Position numbers and translations under genes: made by a program. Below are positions 30,019 to 37,263 of a stretch of 40,716 bases of DNA, piece by piece. How positions within the stretch are numbered: the first letter of the stretch is position 1; each line of letters opens with the position of its first letter. The stretch covers positions 1 through 40,716 of the IMG/VR virus record IMGVR_UViG_3300036780_000084. The stretch is one strand, 5' to 3'. Source of the stretch: a virus. Below the pieces are notes generated by a model. It made no database searches. It was not told the DNA's origin and worked only from the letters and a program-made list of their open reading frames with translations.

Positions 30019-30398
30019 TTTATGGTGATTAGCTTCTTGCCCTCGAGCTGGCCGGCCACGTTGGAAAAACTCTTGTCAATGCTCTGCATGTGCGTGTCCT
30101 GCTGATCGAGCCTTTGGCTTACCGCGGTCTGGAACTCGGCGAAGTCAATCTTGCTCACTGTGTGAAGCCCGAAAACGACAAACGACAAGCCATTGCCCAG
30201 GATGAAACTCAGCAGAATAAAAAACGCTTGCTTGTAGAAACCGGAAGCCCCGTTGGCATGGTAGGCGGCGGTGGCTCGATCGCGAACGTCCCGCAGCTTT
30301 TCAGTAAGCATACGGGCCTCGTCCATCGTGACGCGGAGCTCGTTCGAGACGATGCGGGCCTCGGATTCTCGGATCGAAGCCTCGGGGAACCTGTTCAC
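30015..30398 (-). CDS. Single-pass membrane protein, holin/spanin-like, 127 aa
   Basis: GTG 30398 overlaps the preceding stop. N-terminal 55 residues are a charged helix (SNELRVTMDEARMLTEKLRD); one transmembrane segment follows (FFILLSFILGNGLSFVVFGL); the C-terminus is a coiled helix (FQTAVSQRLDQQDTHMQSID). Located between holin-like and endolysin-like genes, so a lysis function is likely but unproven. Confidence 0.6.
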   Translation of the reverse strand: MNRFPEASIRESEARIVSNELRVTMDEARMLTEKLRDVRDRATAAYHANGASGFYKQAFFILLSFILGNGLSFVVFGLHTVSKIDFAEFQTAVSQRLDQQDTHMQSIDKSFSNVAGQLEGKKLITIK

Positions 30399-30604
30399 AC
30401 TTTGGCTTCAAATGGGATTTTGGAAATATCGAACGGTTTGCCTGTCTCCGATTCATAGAGTGCCGCCCCCTTCTGATAGATGCTCAGAAGCAGGGGAACG
30501 ATAGCAGCGGCGGGCTCGACGGTCGCAAGGACCGCGGAGCTGGCCTGGATGATCGAGATAATTAGCGGCAACTTGGAGGGTGACGGATTTGCTGGAGTGG
30601 CCAC
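30395..30604 (-). CDS. Small membrane protein, holin-like, 69 aa
   Basis: GTG 30604 with AGGAGGT upstream (spacing rather long). Two hydrophobic stretches (LPLIISIIQASSAVLATVEP and AAAIVPLLLSIY) followed by a polar end. Size and position fit a small class II holin. Its stop overlaps the next GTG. Confidence 0.55.
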   Translation of the reverse strand: MATPANPSPSKLPLIISIIQASSAVLATVEPAAAIVPLLLSIYQKGAALYESETGKPFDISKIPFEAKV

Positions 30605-30609
30605 GTGGA

Positions 30610-31029
30610 CTATGTACCTCCTTTCGCGGATGCGAGCGAGGAACTTGCGCTCGTAACTTGGTTCATTGCGTTCTGCAAATTGGCGGCGTCGGCCGCGCTG
30701 GCCGTGCCGGCGATCGCCATCGCGTGATAACTGGTCGGCGCGCAAACCAAAGTTCCCGGGCTCGAGCCGGTGACGGGCATCCCGCAGTAGATCCCGTCGG
30801 CCGTATTGTAGGCGTCGATTAGCGCGTTGAGCGCGCTCTTAAAAACGGGGACTTGGCCGGCGGGGACTTGGTTCGCGGTGAGATCGTTCTTCGCCGATTG
30901 AATCGAGCTGTCGGCCAGCATGAGCGTGTCATAGGCGCCCGAATCGAAGGCGTTCGCCGTGCCTGGGTGAATCGTATGTGCGCCGCACCCGCAGAGTAAG
31001 AACGCGACCGCGAGCAAAGTCGATTTCAT
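30610..31029 (-). CDS. Lipoprotein, 139 aa
   Basis: ATG 31029 overlaps the preceding stop (ATGA). Signal peptide MKSTLLAVAFLLCGCG with lipobox ending at C15 (LCG-C; C13 is an alternative). The mature part is helical and alanine/serine-rich (DSSIQSAKNDLTANQVPAGQ; LQNAMNQVTSASSSLASAK). It probably anchors to the inner face of the outer membrane. In a lysis block this suggests an outer-membrane spanin-like function, though no inner-membrane partner is identified with certainty. Confidence 0.7.
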   Translation of the reverse strand: MKSTLLAVAFLLCGCGAHTIHPGTANAFDSGAYDTLMLADSSIQSAKNDLTANQVPAGQVPVFKSALNALIDAYNTADGIYCGMPVTGSSPGTLVCAPTSYHAMAIAGTASAADAANLQNAMNQVTSASSSLASAKGGT

Positions 31030-31265
31030 GGTTTGGTTGCCTCCGGGATTTTTAGGCCCATCGCCGCAAGCGTCCCTTGCGACAAGATCGTCGAATTGGG
31101 GTCAAGGCCACTGAGCCCTTTGACCAGGTTGTACGCGGTCGTTGCCCACCAACCGGCATCAGGGGGAAGTGGGGCGAGATTTTTGGAGACGTAGACGAGG
31201 GTGCGGACGACGCCGCCGCCGGTAAGTAAAGAGACAATCGCAACCCCGATATAGTGTTCGAGCAT
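31026..31265 (-). CDS. Small membrane protein, 79 aa
   Basis: ATG 31265. N-terminal hydrophobic helix (YIGVAIVSLLTGGGVVRTLV), then a polar region (APLPPDAGWWATTAYNLVKG). Could be a holin or membrane anchor; overlaps in another frame with the C/H-rich gene at 31052-31405. Coupled to the lipoprotein gene. Confidence 0.55.
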   Translation of the reverse strand: MLEHYIGVAIVSLLTGGGVVRTLVYVSKNLAPLPPDAGWWATTAYNLVKGLSGLDPNSTILSQGTLAAMGLKIPEATKP

Positions 31266-31405
31266 CTTTCAACCCGATCGTAGAGCCATTCGCGGAGCCC
31301 GAAAACTCGCACCAAATGCCTCGGGCAATAGCAGACTCCGAAACCGGCATCGGTCAAATCCGCGGCTTCCCAGCATCTCGGCCATCCGCAATGCGCGGCG
31401 TTCAC
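31052..31405 (-). CDS. C/H-rich small protein, up to 117 aa, overlapping the membrane gene
   Basis: GTG 31405 overlaps the stop of the FN3 gene (GTGA). The first 48 residues (NAAHCGWPRCWEAADLTDAG; VCYCPRHLVRVFGLREWLYD) look like a genuine zinc-binding domain with C-x4-C and CxC..H. The rest, from about residue 50, overlaps the membrane gene at 31026-31265 in another frame and is low-complexity. The true product may be truncated, or the frame may have shifted. Confidence 0.4.
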   Translation of the reverse strand: MNAAHCGWPRCWEAADLTDAGFGVCYCPRHLVRVFGLREWLYDRVERCSNTISGLRLSLYLPAAASSAPSSTSPKISPHFPLMPVGGQRPRTTWSKGSVALTPIRRSCRKGRLRRWA

Positions 31406-31773
31406 TGAACTGCGGATGTAACTGTCGCCGGAGGCTGAATAGCAGCGGCCACGGGCGCAGTGTATGCCGGCGTCGTAATCTGAATCGTTCCGCTCGGAGT
31501 GGATTCGCCGGCTGCGTTCACTGCGGTCACGTAAAAGCAGCGGGTGGCTCCGTCGGGGTACCCCGTTTCAGAAAAAGTCGTCGCCGTTAAAGGCGTCGCT
31601 GTGACTTTCGCAAACGTCGCGCCGGCGCATGCCGCTTGGGCCTTATACACGTTGTAGCCGGTCGCGTTTGTGACGGCGCCCCAGGTGAGCGTAACTCCGT
31701 GCGTGGCCGTTTGGCCGAAAACTGCGGCCGCGCAAGCAAGGAAAAAGACAGTCCAGAAAATCATACGCTTCAT
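31402..31773 (-). CDS. Secreted fibronectin type III protein, 123 aa
   Basis: ATG 31773 after GAGGGG. Signal peptide MKRMIFWTVFFLACAAAVFG followed by a single FN3 domain: GVTLTWGAVTNATGYNVYKA, TFSETGYPDGATRCFYVTAV, NAAGESTPSGTIQITTP. FN3 domains with this W...GYNVY...YVTAVNAAGES pattern are frequent in exported proteins of GC-rich soil bacteria. In a phage it may act in host-surface binding or in the lysis block; the gene is first in that run. Confidence 0.75.
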   Translation of the reverse strand: MKRMIFWTVFFLACAAAVFGQTATHGVTLTWGAVTNATGYNVYKAQAACAGATFAKVTATPLTATTFSETGYPDGATRCFYVTAVNAAGESTPSGTIQITTPAYTAPVAAAIQPPATVTSAVQ

Positions 31774-31807
31774 TGGTTTCCCCTCGTGGCCCGGATACTA
31801 CCACAGC

Positions 31808-31836
31808 TTGAAAGTCGCGCAAGAGAAGTGTATCGT
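31808..31836 (+). promoter_or_regulatory. Promoter for the plus-strand KTSC cassette
   Basis: TTGAAA (31808-31813), 17-base spacer, TATCGT (31831-31836), followed by ATG at 31845. Transcription would start close to the ATG, suggesting a leaderless mRNA; no Shine-Dalgarno is present. Confidence 0.45.
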
Positions 31837-31844
31837 CCCGCGCT

Positions 31845-32207
31845 ATGCCACTCACCCCACACAATTTTTTCAAATGTGATCTGCTCACCGAGAAGGGCGA
31901 GCCCGATTGCGACGTGAATTTTTACTACGATTCGGGCGGCCCAAATCGTCCACCCCCCAACTGGCCCGACGGGATTAAGGTCGCGTTGACGAAGGTCGTC
32001 GCCGTGACGCATCCCCTCACAGGTCACACTAAATTCTTTTGCTCCGACGGGCACGCGATCGAAGCGATCAAGCGCGGGCAACACATCCCGCCGATCCCCC
32101 AAGAGCTGCCTCGGCTCACGCCCTCGGCCACAGACGCCGACGTCAAAGAAGTCGCGCGTCAAGCGAAGGCGGTCGAAGGGATAAAAGTCGTCGGCAAAGC
32201 ACAGTGA
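31845..32207 (+). CDS. Unknown protein in plus-strand cassette, 120 aa
   Basis: ATG 31845, first gene of a two-gene plus-strand unit inside the minus-strand genome. Contains FFKCDLLTEKGEPDCDVNFY and FFCSDGHAIEAIKRGQHIPP, a few C/H residues that might bind metal. C-terminal helix (DADVKEVARQAKAVEGIKVV). Similar small proteins are conserved but uncharacterised. Its stop overlaps the KTSC gene start (GTGA). Confidence 0.6.
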   Translation: MPLTPHNFFKCDLLTEKGEPDCDVNFYYDSGGPNRPPPNWPDGIKVALTKVVAVTHPLTGHTKFFCSDGHAIEAIKRGQHIPPIPQELPRLTPSATDADVKEVARQAKAVEGIKVVGKAQ

Positions 32208-32440
32208 AAATCGAAGGATCCGCGCACCTGGACTCGGCGGAATACCACGCCGCCGAGCGCCGGCTTCATGTCACCTTCAAAAGCGGGATCACCTACGCCT
32301 ATACGAATGTGCCGGCGGATGTGTGGGAATCGTTTCAAAAAGCCGAGAGCAAGGGGCAGTATCTACATGAGCACATCAAACCGAAATTCCGCGCCTGGCG
32401 ATCAGTCCATCGCGTGAACGGGTCGCCGAAGGAAGGGTAG
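32204..32440 (+). CDS. KTSC-domain protein, 78 aa
   Basis: GTG 32204 overlaps the upstream stop. It matches KTSC closely: HLDSAEYHAAERRLHVTFKS, GITYAYTNVPADVWESFQKA and ESKGQYLHEHIKPKF. The family is small and of uncertain role, sometimes RNA-linked. Its last 39 bases run antisense to the 3' end of an HNH gene. A second KTSC gene is at 21807-22094. Confidence 0.8.
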   Translation: MKIEGSAHLDSAEYHAAERRLHVTFKSGITYAYTNVPADVWESFQKAESKGQYLHEHIKPKFRAWRSVHRVNGSPKEG

Positions 32441-32788
32441 TTTGGCGAGGCGCCCGTCCTCTCGCATGTGGCAACGCCGGCAAAGGATCGCAATATTCGA
32501 CGGCGCGTTGTTCGTGGGATTATCGTCTCGATGATGGCGCTCGGCTCGTTTGTTCCCGCATTTTGAGCAAGGTCCGATTTTCGGATAGAGGCGCCACGCT
32601 CTACTTCTTCCACCTCTATGCGTGAGATTCTTGCCTTTCCATCTGTAATGATCGGAGCCAAATCGCTTCCGCTTTTCGATGTGTTCGGGAGATTGCTTGG
32701 AGCCCAACTTCGGGCCGGGTTTCAACTTTGGAATATTCTCGCCACGTTTTCTGGCGCGATGCCGGCGCGATCGTTCATTGCTATCCAC
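32402..32788 (-). CDS. HNH endonuclease, 128 aa
   Basis: GTG 32788 (DSNERSRRHRARKRGEN), directly behind an in-frame stop. Residues 74-107 hold GPCSKCGNKRAERHHRDDNP and ILCRRCHMRED: C74/C77, H85-H86-D88, N98, C103/C106-H107, a complete HNH. The N-terminus is basic with a KPGPKLGSKQSPEHIEKRKR motif typical of homing nucleases. It ends with LAKLPFLRRPVHAMD, and the same LPFLRRPV peptide ends the neighbouring gene. Confidence 0.8.
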   Translation of the reverse strand: MDSNERSRRHRARKRGENIPKLKPGPKLGSKQSPEHIEKRKRFGSDHYRWKGKNLTHRGGRSRAWRLYPKIGPCSKCGNKRAERHHRDDNPTNNAPSNIAILCRRCHMREDGRLAKLPFLRRPVHAMD

Positions 32789-32804
32789 GCGTCACAGTCT
32801 ATCA

Positions 32805-32963
32805 TCACTCGAATGATGAGTTCACGGGGCGTCGAAGGAATGGTAATTGGGCGTCCTGTTTTTCGCATTCCTTGAGGTAAGTTTCCGCGTACCGGATCAA
32901 TTTGCGTCGATCGCTAGGCTTGGCGGTCCCCACGTGCCGGGTCATCCGCTGGATGTTGAACAT
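32805..32963 (-). CDS. Small unknown protein, 52 aa
   Basis: I start at ATG 32963, two bases after the glycosyltransferase stop (MFNIQRMTRHVGTAKPSDRR); an upstream ATG at 33005 would overlap that gene. Basic N-terminal half and helix RRKLIRYAETYLKECEK. It ends in AQLPFLRRPVNSSFE, duplicated in the HNH gene. Function unknown. Confidence 0.5.
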   Translation of the reverse strand: MFNIQRMTRHVGTAKPSDRRKLIRYAETYLKECEKQDAQLPFLRRPVNSSFE

Positions 32964-32964
32964 G

Positions 32965-33588
32965 TCATGCACGGAGACGATGCGCCTCTGTTGCGGCCGG
33001 TCCATAGAGAGCCTCGAGGGAGAGAAATTCTTCGGGAGTGTAACGCACGTCGATGATGTAAGCCATCCAATCCTCGATCGGCGTCACAGGCTCGCAGAGC
33101 CCGCACGGACAGGGTTTCAAAGCCACCTTGGCGCTCGTCGCGCGGATCCCGTTCTCGCGCATCACCCAGCCGGCCCAGCGATCCTCCGCGGAAGATCCGA
33201 TCAAAGGATTAAACGGCGCCGTCGAAAGAATCCTGAGCGCGCGCCGACTCAGCCAGTAAAAAGCTCCCGAGCAAAAAACATCCTCGCGCTCGTCAAGAAG
33301 ACAGCCGGCGTAATCGCCTTCCGGGATCTCGAGCCGCTCGGTTCTAACGTAGGCGTCATCGTCGCAAATGATGAGCCCGTCGTAATGGTGCACGTTTGCA
33401 TACCAGGCGATCGCACGGGTCTTTGCGACCAGGCCGTTGTAATCGTCAGGCACACCCAGCCGGCGGCCGGTGAAAACCTGGAAATCATATTCGGGCGGAA
33501 GTCTCTTCGCCCAGGTCCGCTCGATGAGCTGCCGGCGGGCAATGTAGGGCCCGTGATCGCACGTCTCGAGAGCCAGGAGGATCTTCAT
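32965..33588 (-). CDS. GT31-like glycosyltransferase, 207 aa
   Basis: ATG 33588. Hallmarks of the galactosyltransferase-type GT-A fold: ARRQLIERTWAKRLPPEYDF (17-36), NGLVAKTRAIAWYANVHHYD (51-70), GLIICDDDAYVR with DDD at 76-78 (metal-binding DxD), CSGAFYWLSRRAL (106-118) and EDRWAGWVM (135-143). It would transfer a sugar from a nucleotide donor. In a phage the target could be a virion protein, phage DNA or the host envelope; the position after the ejection proteins does not settle this. Confidence 0.8.
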   Translation of the reverse strand: MKILLALETCDHGPYIARRQLIERTWAKRLPPEYDFQVFTGRRLGVPDDYNGLVAKTRAIAWYANVHHYDGLIICDDDAYVRTERLEIPEGDYAGCLLDEREDVFCSGAFYWLSRRALRILSTAPFNPLIGSSAEDRWAGWVMRENGIRATSAKVALKPCPCGLCEPVTPIEDWMAYIIDVRYTPEEFLSLEALYGPAATEAHRLRA

Positions 33589-33609
33589 GTATAGACTTGT
33601 ATATACGCT

Positions 33610-36600
33610 CTACTCGGCGAGCGAGAACCGAAAGGCGCGGATCCGCTCACGCATGTCCTGATTCTCTTCGCGGGTTCGCTTTGGCGTCGAGAGCATCCAC
33701 TTGTCGATTTTCGATTGAATGAGCGGCCGCAAAGCGCGGCGTTCGGTCAGGCCGGCTTTGTCCCACACCTGGAACGTATCGGCTAGGCCCAGGCGTGCGA
33801 CGGTGCCCTGGAGCTGTGAAGGGTATTTGTGCGCCTTCCCGATGATCTCCGATGCTTCCGTCGCCGTGAGCTTGGCCTTGGGTCCACTCGACGCCTCGTG
33901 AATCGCCTTCATCGCTTGCACCCGGCCGGCGTTGTCACGATCGACGATGGAGCTACGAAGCGTGTCCTCGAGCCGGTAACGGAGTTGCGCCTTCTCGATC
34001 TCCTTCCCCTCGAGGGGAGCTTCTTCCCCGCGCTTGCTCGCGAATTGATAGGCGAGCGTTTCCGCCGGCGTGAAATGTTTCCGAGATCCGACGCCGGTGC
34101 TCTGCAAAACTTTGTCGAGCGCGCTCGGCTGTGAGATCTGCTGATTCGGGTAGAGCCCCTGGAGCGGAATCGGCGTGATCTGCCGCAGCGTGTCGAAAAA
34201 CTTCTGCGCGTCCGTCACCTTGTGGCCCATCTGATCCTCACCGTAAGCGATCTCGGCCGGCGCCCGCACCATGAGCGGATTGACGCGGTTGGCCAGGAAG
34301 TCGCGCGGCTTCTCAGCGAAGTGCAAGAAATCACCGAGCGTCGTCCGCAAGCTATATTCCCGCTTGCCGTTTTTGGACAGAACCGAGAAGCCGGCTTCCG
34401 GCCGGGTGTCTCCGGAGACCAGGTAATTGATCCCGCGCGCGAGCATCCAATGCGCCACGTTGAAGGCGACCAGGCTCTTGAGCATCGGGCCGCCATGCTT
34501 GCCGGCCACGTCGAGGACCGATCGCCCGGTCGATTCCAGGAAGTCGGGCGCGAGCAATAGCGTTCGCAGCGTGTTTTGCGTACTGGCGCCGCGGCCGAGA
34601 ACCGTATAGTTGAGCCCGCCGAATTTGTTGTTTACCTGCGATGCGGCGATGCGCCCGGCCTGTTCGTCGGTGAGCTCCGGATGCGCGGCCTTGATCTCCG
34701 GCGTCAGCTTGTCGTACAGATCGAACTTGAGCGAAGTAATCCAGCCGTGAGGACCGAACAACTTTCCCTCGATCGCGTGATTGAAGTCCCCGACCAGCGG
34801 GATCTTGTTGATGATGGACTCATGGCCGGCGCCGAGCCCCTCGCTCAGATAGCCGCTGAATCCCGGCCGCGTCGAGGACACGACTACTCCATTGCGAATC
34901 GCGGCTCGCTGCGAATCGGTGAGGTTGTAGTAGTCAATGTCCCTGGGCATAAAAACAAACTTGCGGTTCCCGCCGCGGAAGGGATTGAGCCCGCTTTCGA
35001 GCGTGCGGTTGAGAATCGTCGCCCAATGGAAGGGCGAGAGCGAGAGAAGGTCTGACTTTGCTTCGCTCGACACTTTGAGGATCGCGCGCACGAGAGCGTT
35101 CTTCGGCCGCGTCGATTCGAGAACGGATTCGAGATGAGGCGCGACTTCGGGCGCCACGTAGACGGGCACACGCGCGTTTGCGATCTTCTCGTTTTCTTCC
35201 GCCGGCACGCCCGGAATGCCGGCTTGGCCCTTTTCCATGATGGCCTGTTCCGGGAAGGGCCCTTTGCCGAAGGGGACGATCGCGGTCTCTTTCGGGAGCT
35301 CGTTCGCTTCGCTCGCTGAAACCGGGCGCCACACAGCAAGCCCGCTCGGAACGTAGTCGGATTGCTTCCACTTGTAGTTTGGCGCGCCTGGCCTGGTCGT
35401 CTTGAGAAATTGCGCGTCCTGGGCGCTGCCGCCCATCTCCTGGAACTTCTTGGCCATCGCATCCTGGATCTTCTCGGCCGTCAAACCTTCCTCGGGCACC
35501 GTCACCGAAACGAATTTGCGCATGCGCGGATCGAGAGTAGTCAGCTTGTTCGCAACATCCTCGGGTAAGGTCACTTCGACGAGTCCGGCTTTAGCGCCGC
35601 GGAAGACGCCGCCGGCTTCTTCGACCGTCTGTTGCGGGCCGGCCTTTGCCTTTCCGGCGCCCGCGGCTTCACCCGTGAGCGTGGTTTCCGGCCGGCCGCC
35701 CGGAACTTCATAGATGCGTCCGGATTTCAGGAGCGCATCGAATTTGCCGGCGGCTTTGAGATTCGCGACTTCGGCCGGATCCACGGGCGCGTCGACGGGG
35801 CGCGTAAAACCCGGGAAGAGATGCCCAGGCGCGGCCATTGGCGCACCTTCGTTCGTATAGGATCCGGCCAGCTTTTCGGCCAGGTTATTTTTCGCGATCA
35901 AGTTTGAAACGCGCTCGTGGTAATCGGCGATGAGCGCGACGGCATCTTTTGTCGTGGGCTTGAGCCCCTTCTGTTCCCCTTCGGCGATCGAATCGAATTT
36001 CCTCTTCTTGAGCATGTCGCGATCGCCATCGGTGAGCGTGCTCACAACCGGCTTGCCGGTGTCCGGGTCGATATCCTCGACGTCCCACTTGTGCGGGAGA
36101 TAGTTGGCTTTGCCGCCATCCTCGGGCAAGAGATCGAGCGCCTTCAAGTGAGCGAGATCCGCGGCCAGCTTGTTACGGATTTCGTCGCGGACCTGGATTT
36201 CGGTGTCCGATAGATTTTTCGCGGCGCGGAATTCCTTCGCCGTGTCCGCGGTCTTGGGGTTCGCTTCGGCCGCTTTGGCTTGCGCCTCGAGCACGTTCGG
36301 ATCGGCGCCGGCTTCGATGCTGCGCGCGATGGCGACGCGGCGCGCTTCATCGGGGACCATTTTCCGGTACTGATCGAAGTCTTGGCGCGCTTGCCCAATC
36401 CCGACCTGATTCTCTTCCTGGTAGTCGTGGATCCCGTTTGAGTAATGCTCTTGCGCCATCGCCTTCCCTTTGGGGGAGGCGGCGCGGAGCTCGTTCAAAT
36501 CATGCCCGATTCCTTTGGTGGCCAAGCCGGCCGCGATCGCACCGAATACGTTTTCCGTGGCCATGTCGGAAAAACGATCGAGCGCCTTTTGTTTATCCTT

Positions 36601-37260
36601 GTCGGTTTTCGCGGCGCGGTAGTCGCCCCAGGCCATAAGCATTCCGGGAATGCTGGTGGTTCCGAGATCGTAGCCGTACTTGGTCAGAAATCCGAGATTC
36701 GCGACCAGGCTCGCGCGCTTGACGGCGCCGGCGGCTTGAACTTCCGAGATCCCCGGTATTTTGGCGAGTGCCTCGGCGACGGGCCCTTCACCCATCGAAG
36801 CGACGGCCAGGGCGAGACTGGTGGGAGAGGAAAGGCCCGCAACGAAATTCTCGGCGCCGGTCTTGACGCCTTCCGCGGCGCCGAAAAGTTTGCTGCCCTT
36901 GTTCGCCGCCGCGGCCTGGTCGAAACTTTGTGCCAACTTGCTATAGCCGGGAAACAGGGCGATGTCTCCCAGCTTTTCGACGCCCTCGTTTGACAGGAGC
37001 GGTGAGTTGAGCCAATCCCAAACCTTGCCGGCAATACCCGTAGGTTCCGGTTTGGGCTGCTCACCTGAGCGCGAAATAGCGGAAGTGGGCGCCGCGGCCG
37101 CGAAGGGCTTTGCGGGATCGAATGCTGGAGCCGGCTCGGGCTCGTCCATTACCGCGGTTGACGTGTAAGCAGCACTCGGGTTGAACGCCGGCGGCGCTGC
37201 GGGCGCGGTAGCCGTAGCCGGCGCCGCGGTGAACGGCGCGTTTGGGTCGAAGCCTGGCAT
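33610..37260 (-). CDS. Large internal virion / DNA ejection protein, 1216 aa
   Basis: ATG 37260. N-terminal 65 residues are Ala/Pro-rich with FDPNAPF / FNPSAAY / FDPAKPF repeats. The remainder is mostly helical with NYLPHKWDVED near residue 395 and TLRTLLLAPDFLESTGRSVL near 900, both typical of very large phage internal proteins. It follows a 231- and a 496-residue ejection-type protein, matching the T7 gp14-gp15-gp16 order. No lytic transglycosylase motif is visible at the N-terminus, unlike T7 gp16. It probably forms the periplasm-spanning ejection conduit. Confidence 0.75.
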   Translation of the reverse strand: MPGFDPNAPFTAAPATATAPAAPPAFNPSAAYTSTAVMDEPEPAPAFDPAKPFAAAAPTSAISRSGEQPKPEPTGIAGKVWDWLNSPLLSNEGVEKLGDIALFPGYSKLAQSFDQAAAANKGSKLFGAAEGVKTGAENFVAGLSSPTSLALAVASMGEGPVAEALAKIPGISEVQAAGAVKRASLVANLGFLTKYGYDLGTTSIPGMLMAWGDYRAAKTDKDKQKALDRFSDMATENVFGAIAAGLATKGIGHDLNELRAASPKGKAMAQEHYSNGIHDYQEENQVGIGQARQDFDQYRKMVPDEARRVAIARSIEAGADPNVLEAQAKAAEANPKTADTAKEFRAAKNLSDTEIQVRDEIRNKLAADLAHLKALDLLPEDGGKANYLPHKWDVEDIDPDTGKPVVSTLTDGDRDMLKKRKFDSIAEGEQKGLKPTTKDAVALIADYHERVSNLIAKNNLAEKLAGSYTNEGAPMAAPGHLFPGFTRPVDAPVDPAEVANLKAAGKFDALLKSGRIYEVPGGRPETTLTGEAAGAGKAKAGPQQTVEEAGGVFRGAKAGLVEVTLPEDVANKLTTLDPRMRKFVSVTVPEEGLTAEKIQDAMAKKFQEMGGSAQDAQFLKTTRPGAPNYKWKQSDYVPSGLAVWRPVSASEANELPKETAIVPFGKGPFPEQAIMEKGQAGIPGVPAEENEKIANARVPVYVAPEVAPHLESVLESTRPKNALVRAILKVSSEAKSDLLSLSPFHWATILNRTLESGLNPFRGGNRKFVFMPRDIDYYNLTDSQRAAIRNGVVVSSTRPGFSGYLSEGLGAGHESIINKIPLVGDFNHAIEGKLFGPHGWITSLKFDLYDKLTPEIKAAHPELTDEQAGRIAASQVNNKFGGLNYTVLGRGASTQNTLRTLLLAPDFLESTGRSVLDVAGKHGGPMLKSLVAFNVAHWMLARGINYLVSGDTRPEAGFSVLSKNGKREYSLRTTLGDFLHFAEKPRDFLANRVNPLMVRAPAEIAYGEDQMGHKVTDAQKFFDTLRQITPIPLQGLYPNQQISQPSALDKVLQSTGVGSRKHFTPAETLAYQFASKRGEEAPLEGKEIEKAQLRYRLEDTLRSSIVDRDNAGRVQAMKAIHEASSGPKAKLTATEASEIIGKAHKYPSQLQGTVARLGLADTFQVWDKAGLTERRALRPLIQSKIDKWMLSTPKRTREENQDMRERIRAFRFSLAE

Positions 37261-37263
37261 GGT

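Noticed and set aside
33610-37260. Lytic transglycosylase domain in the large ejection protein
   Set aside because: Expected from T7 gp16, but the N-terminus is Ala/Pro-rich and no E-S/GxxN-type motif set could be found.
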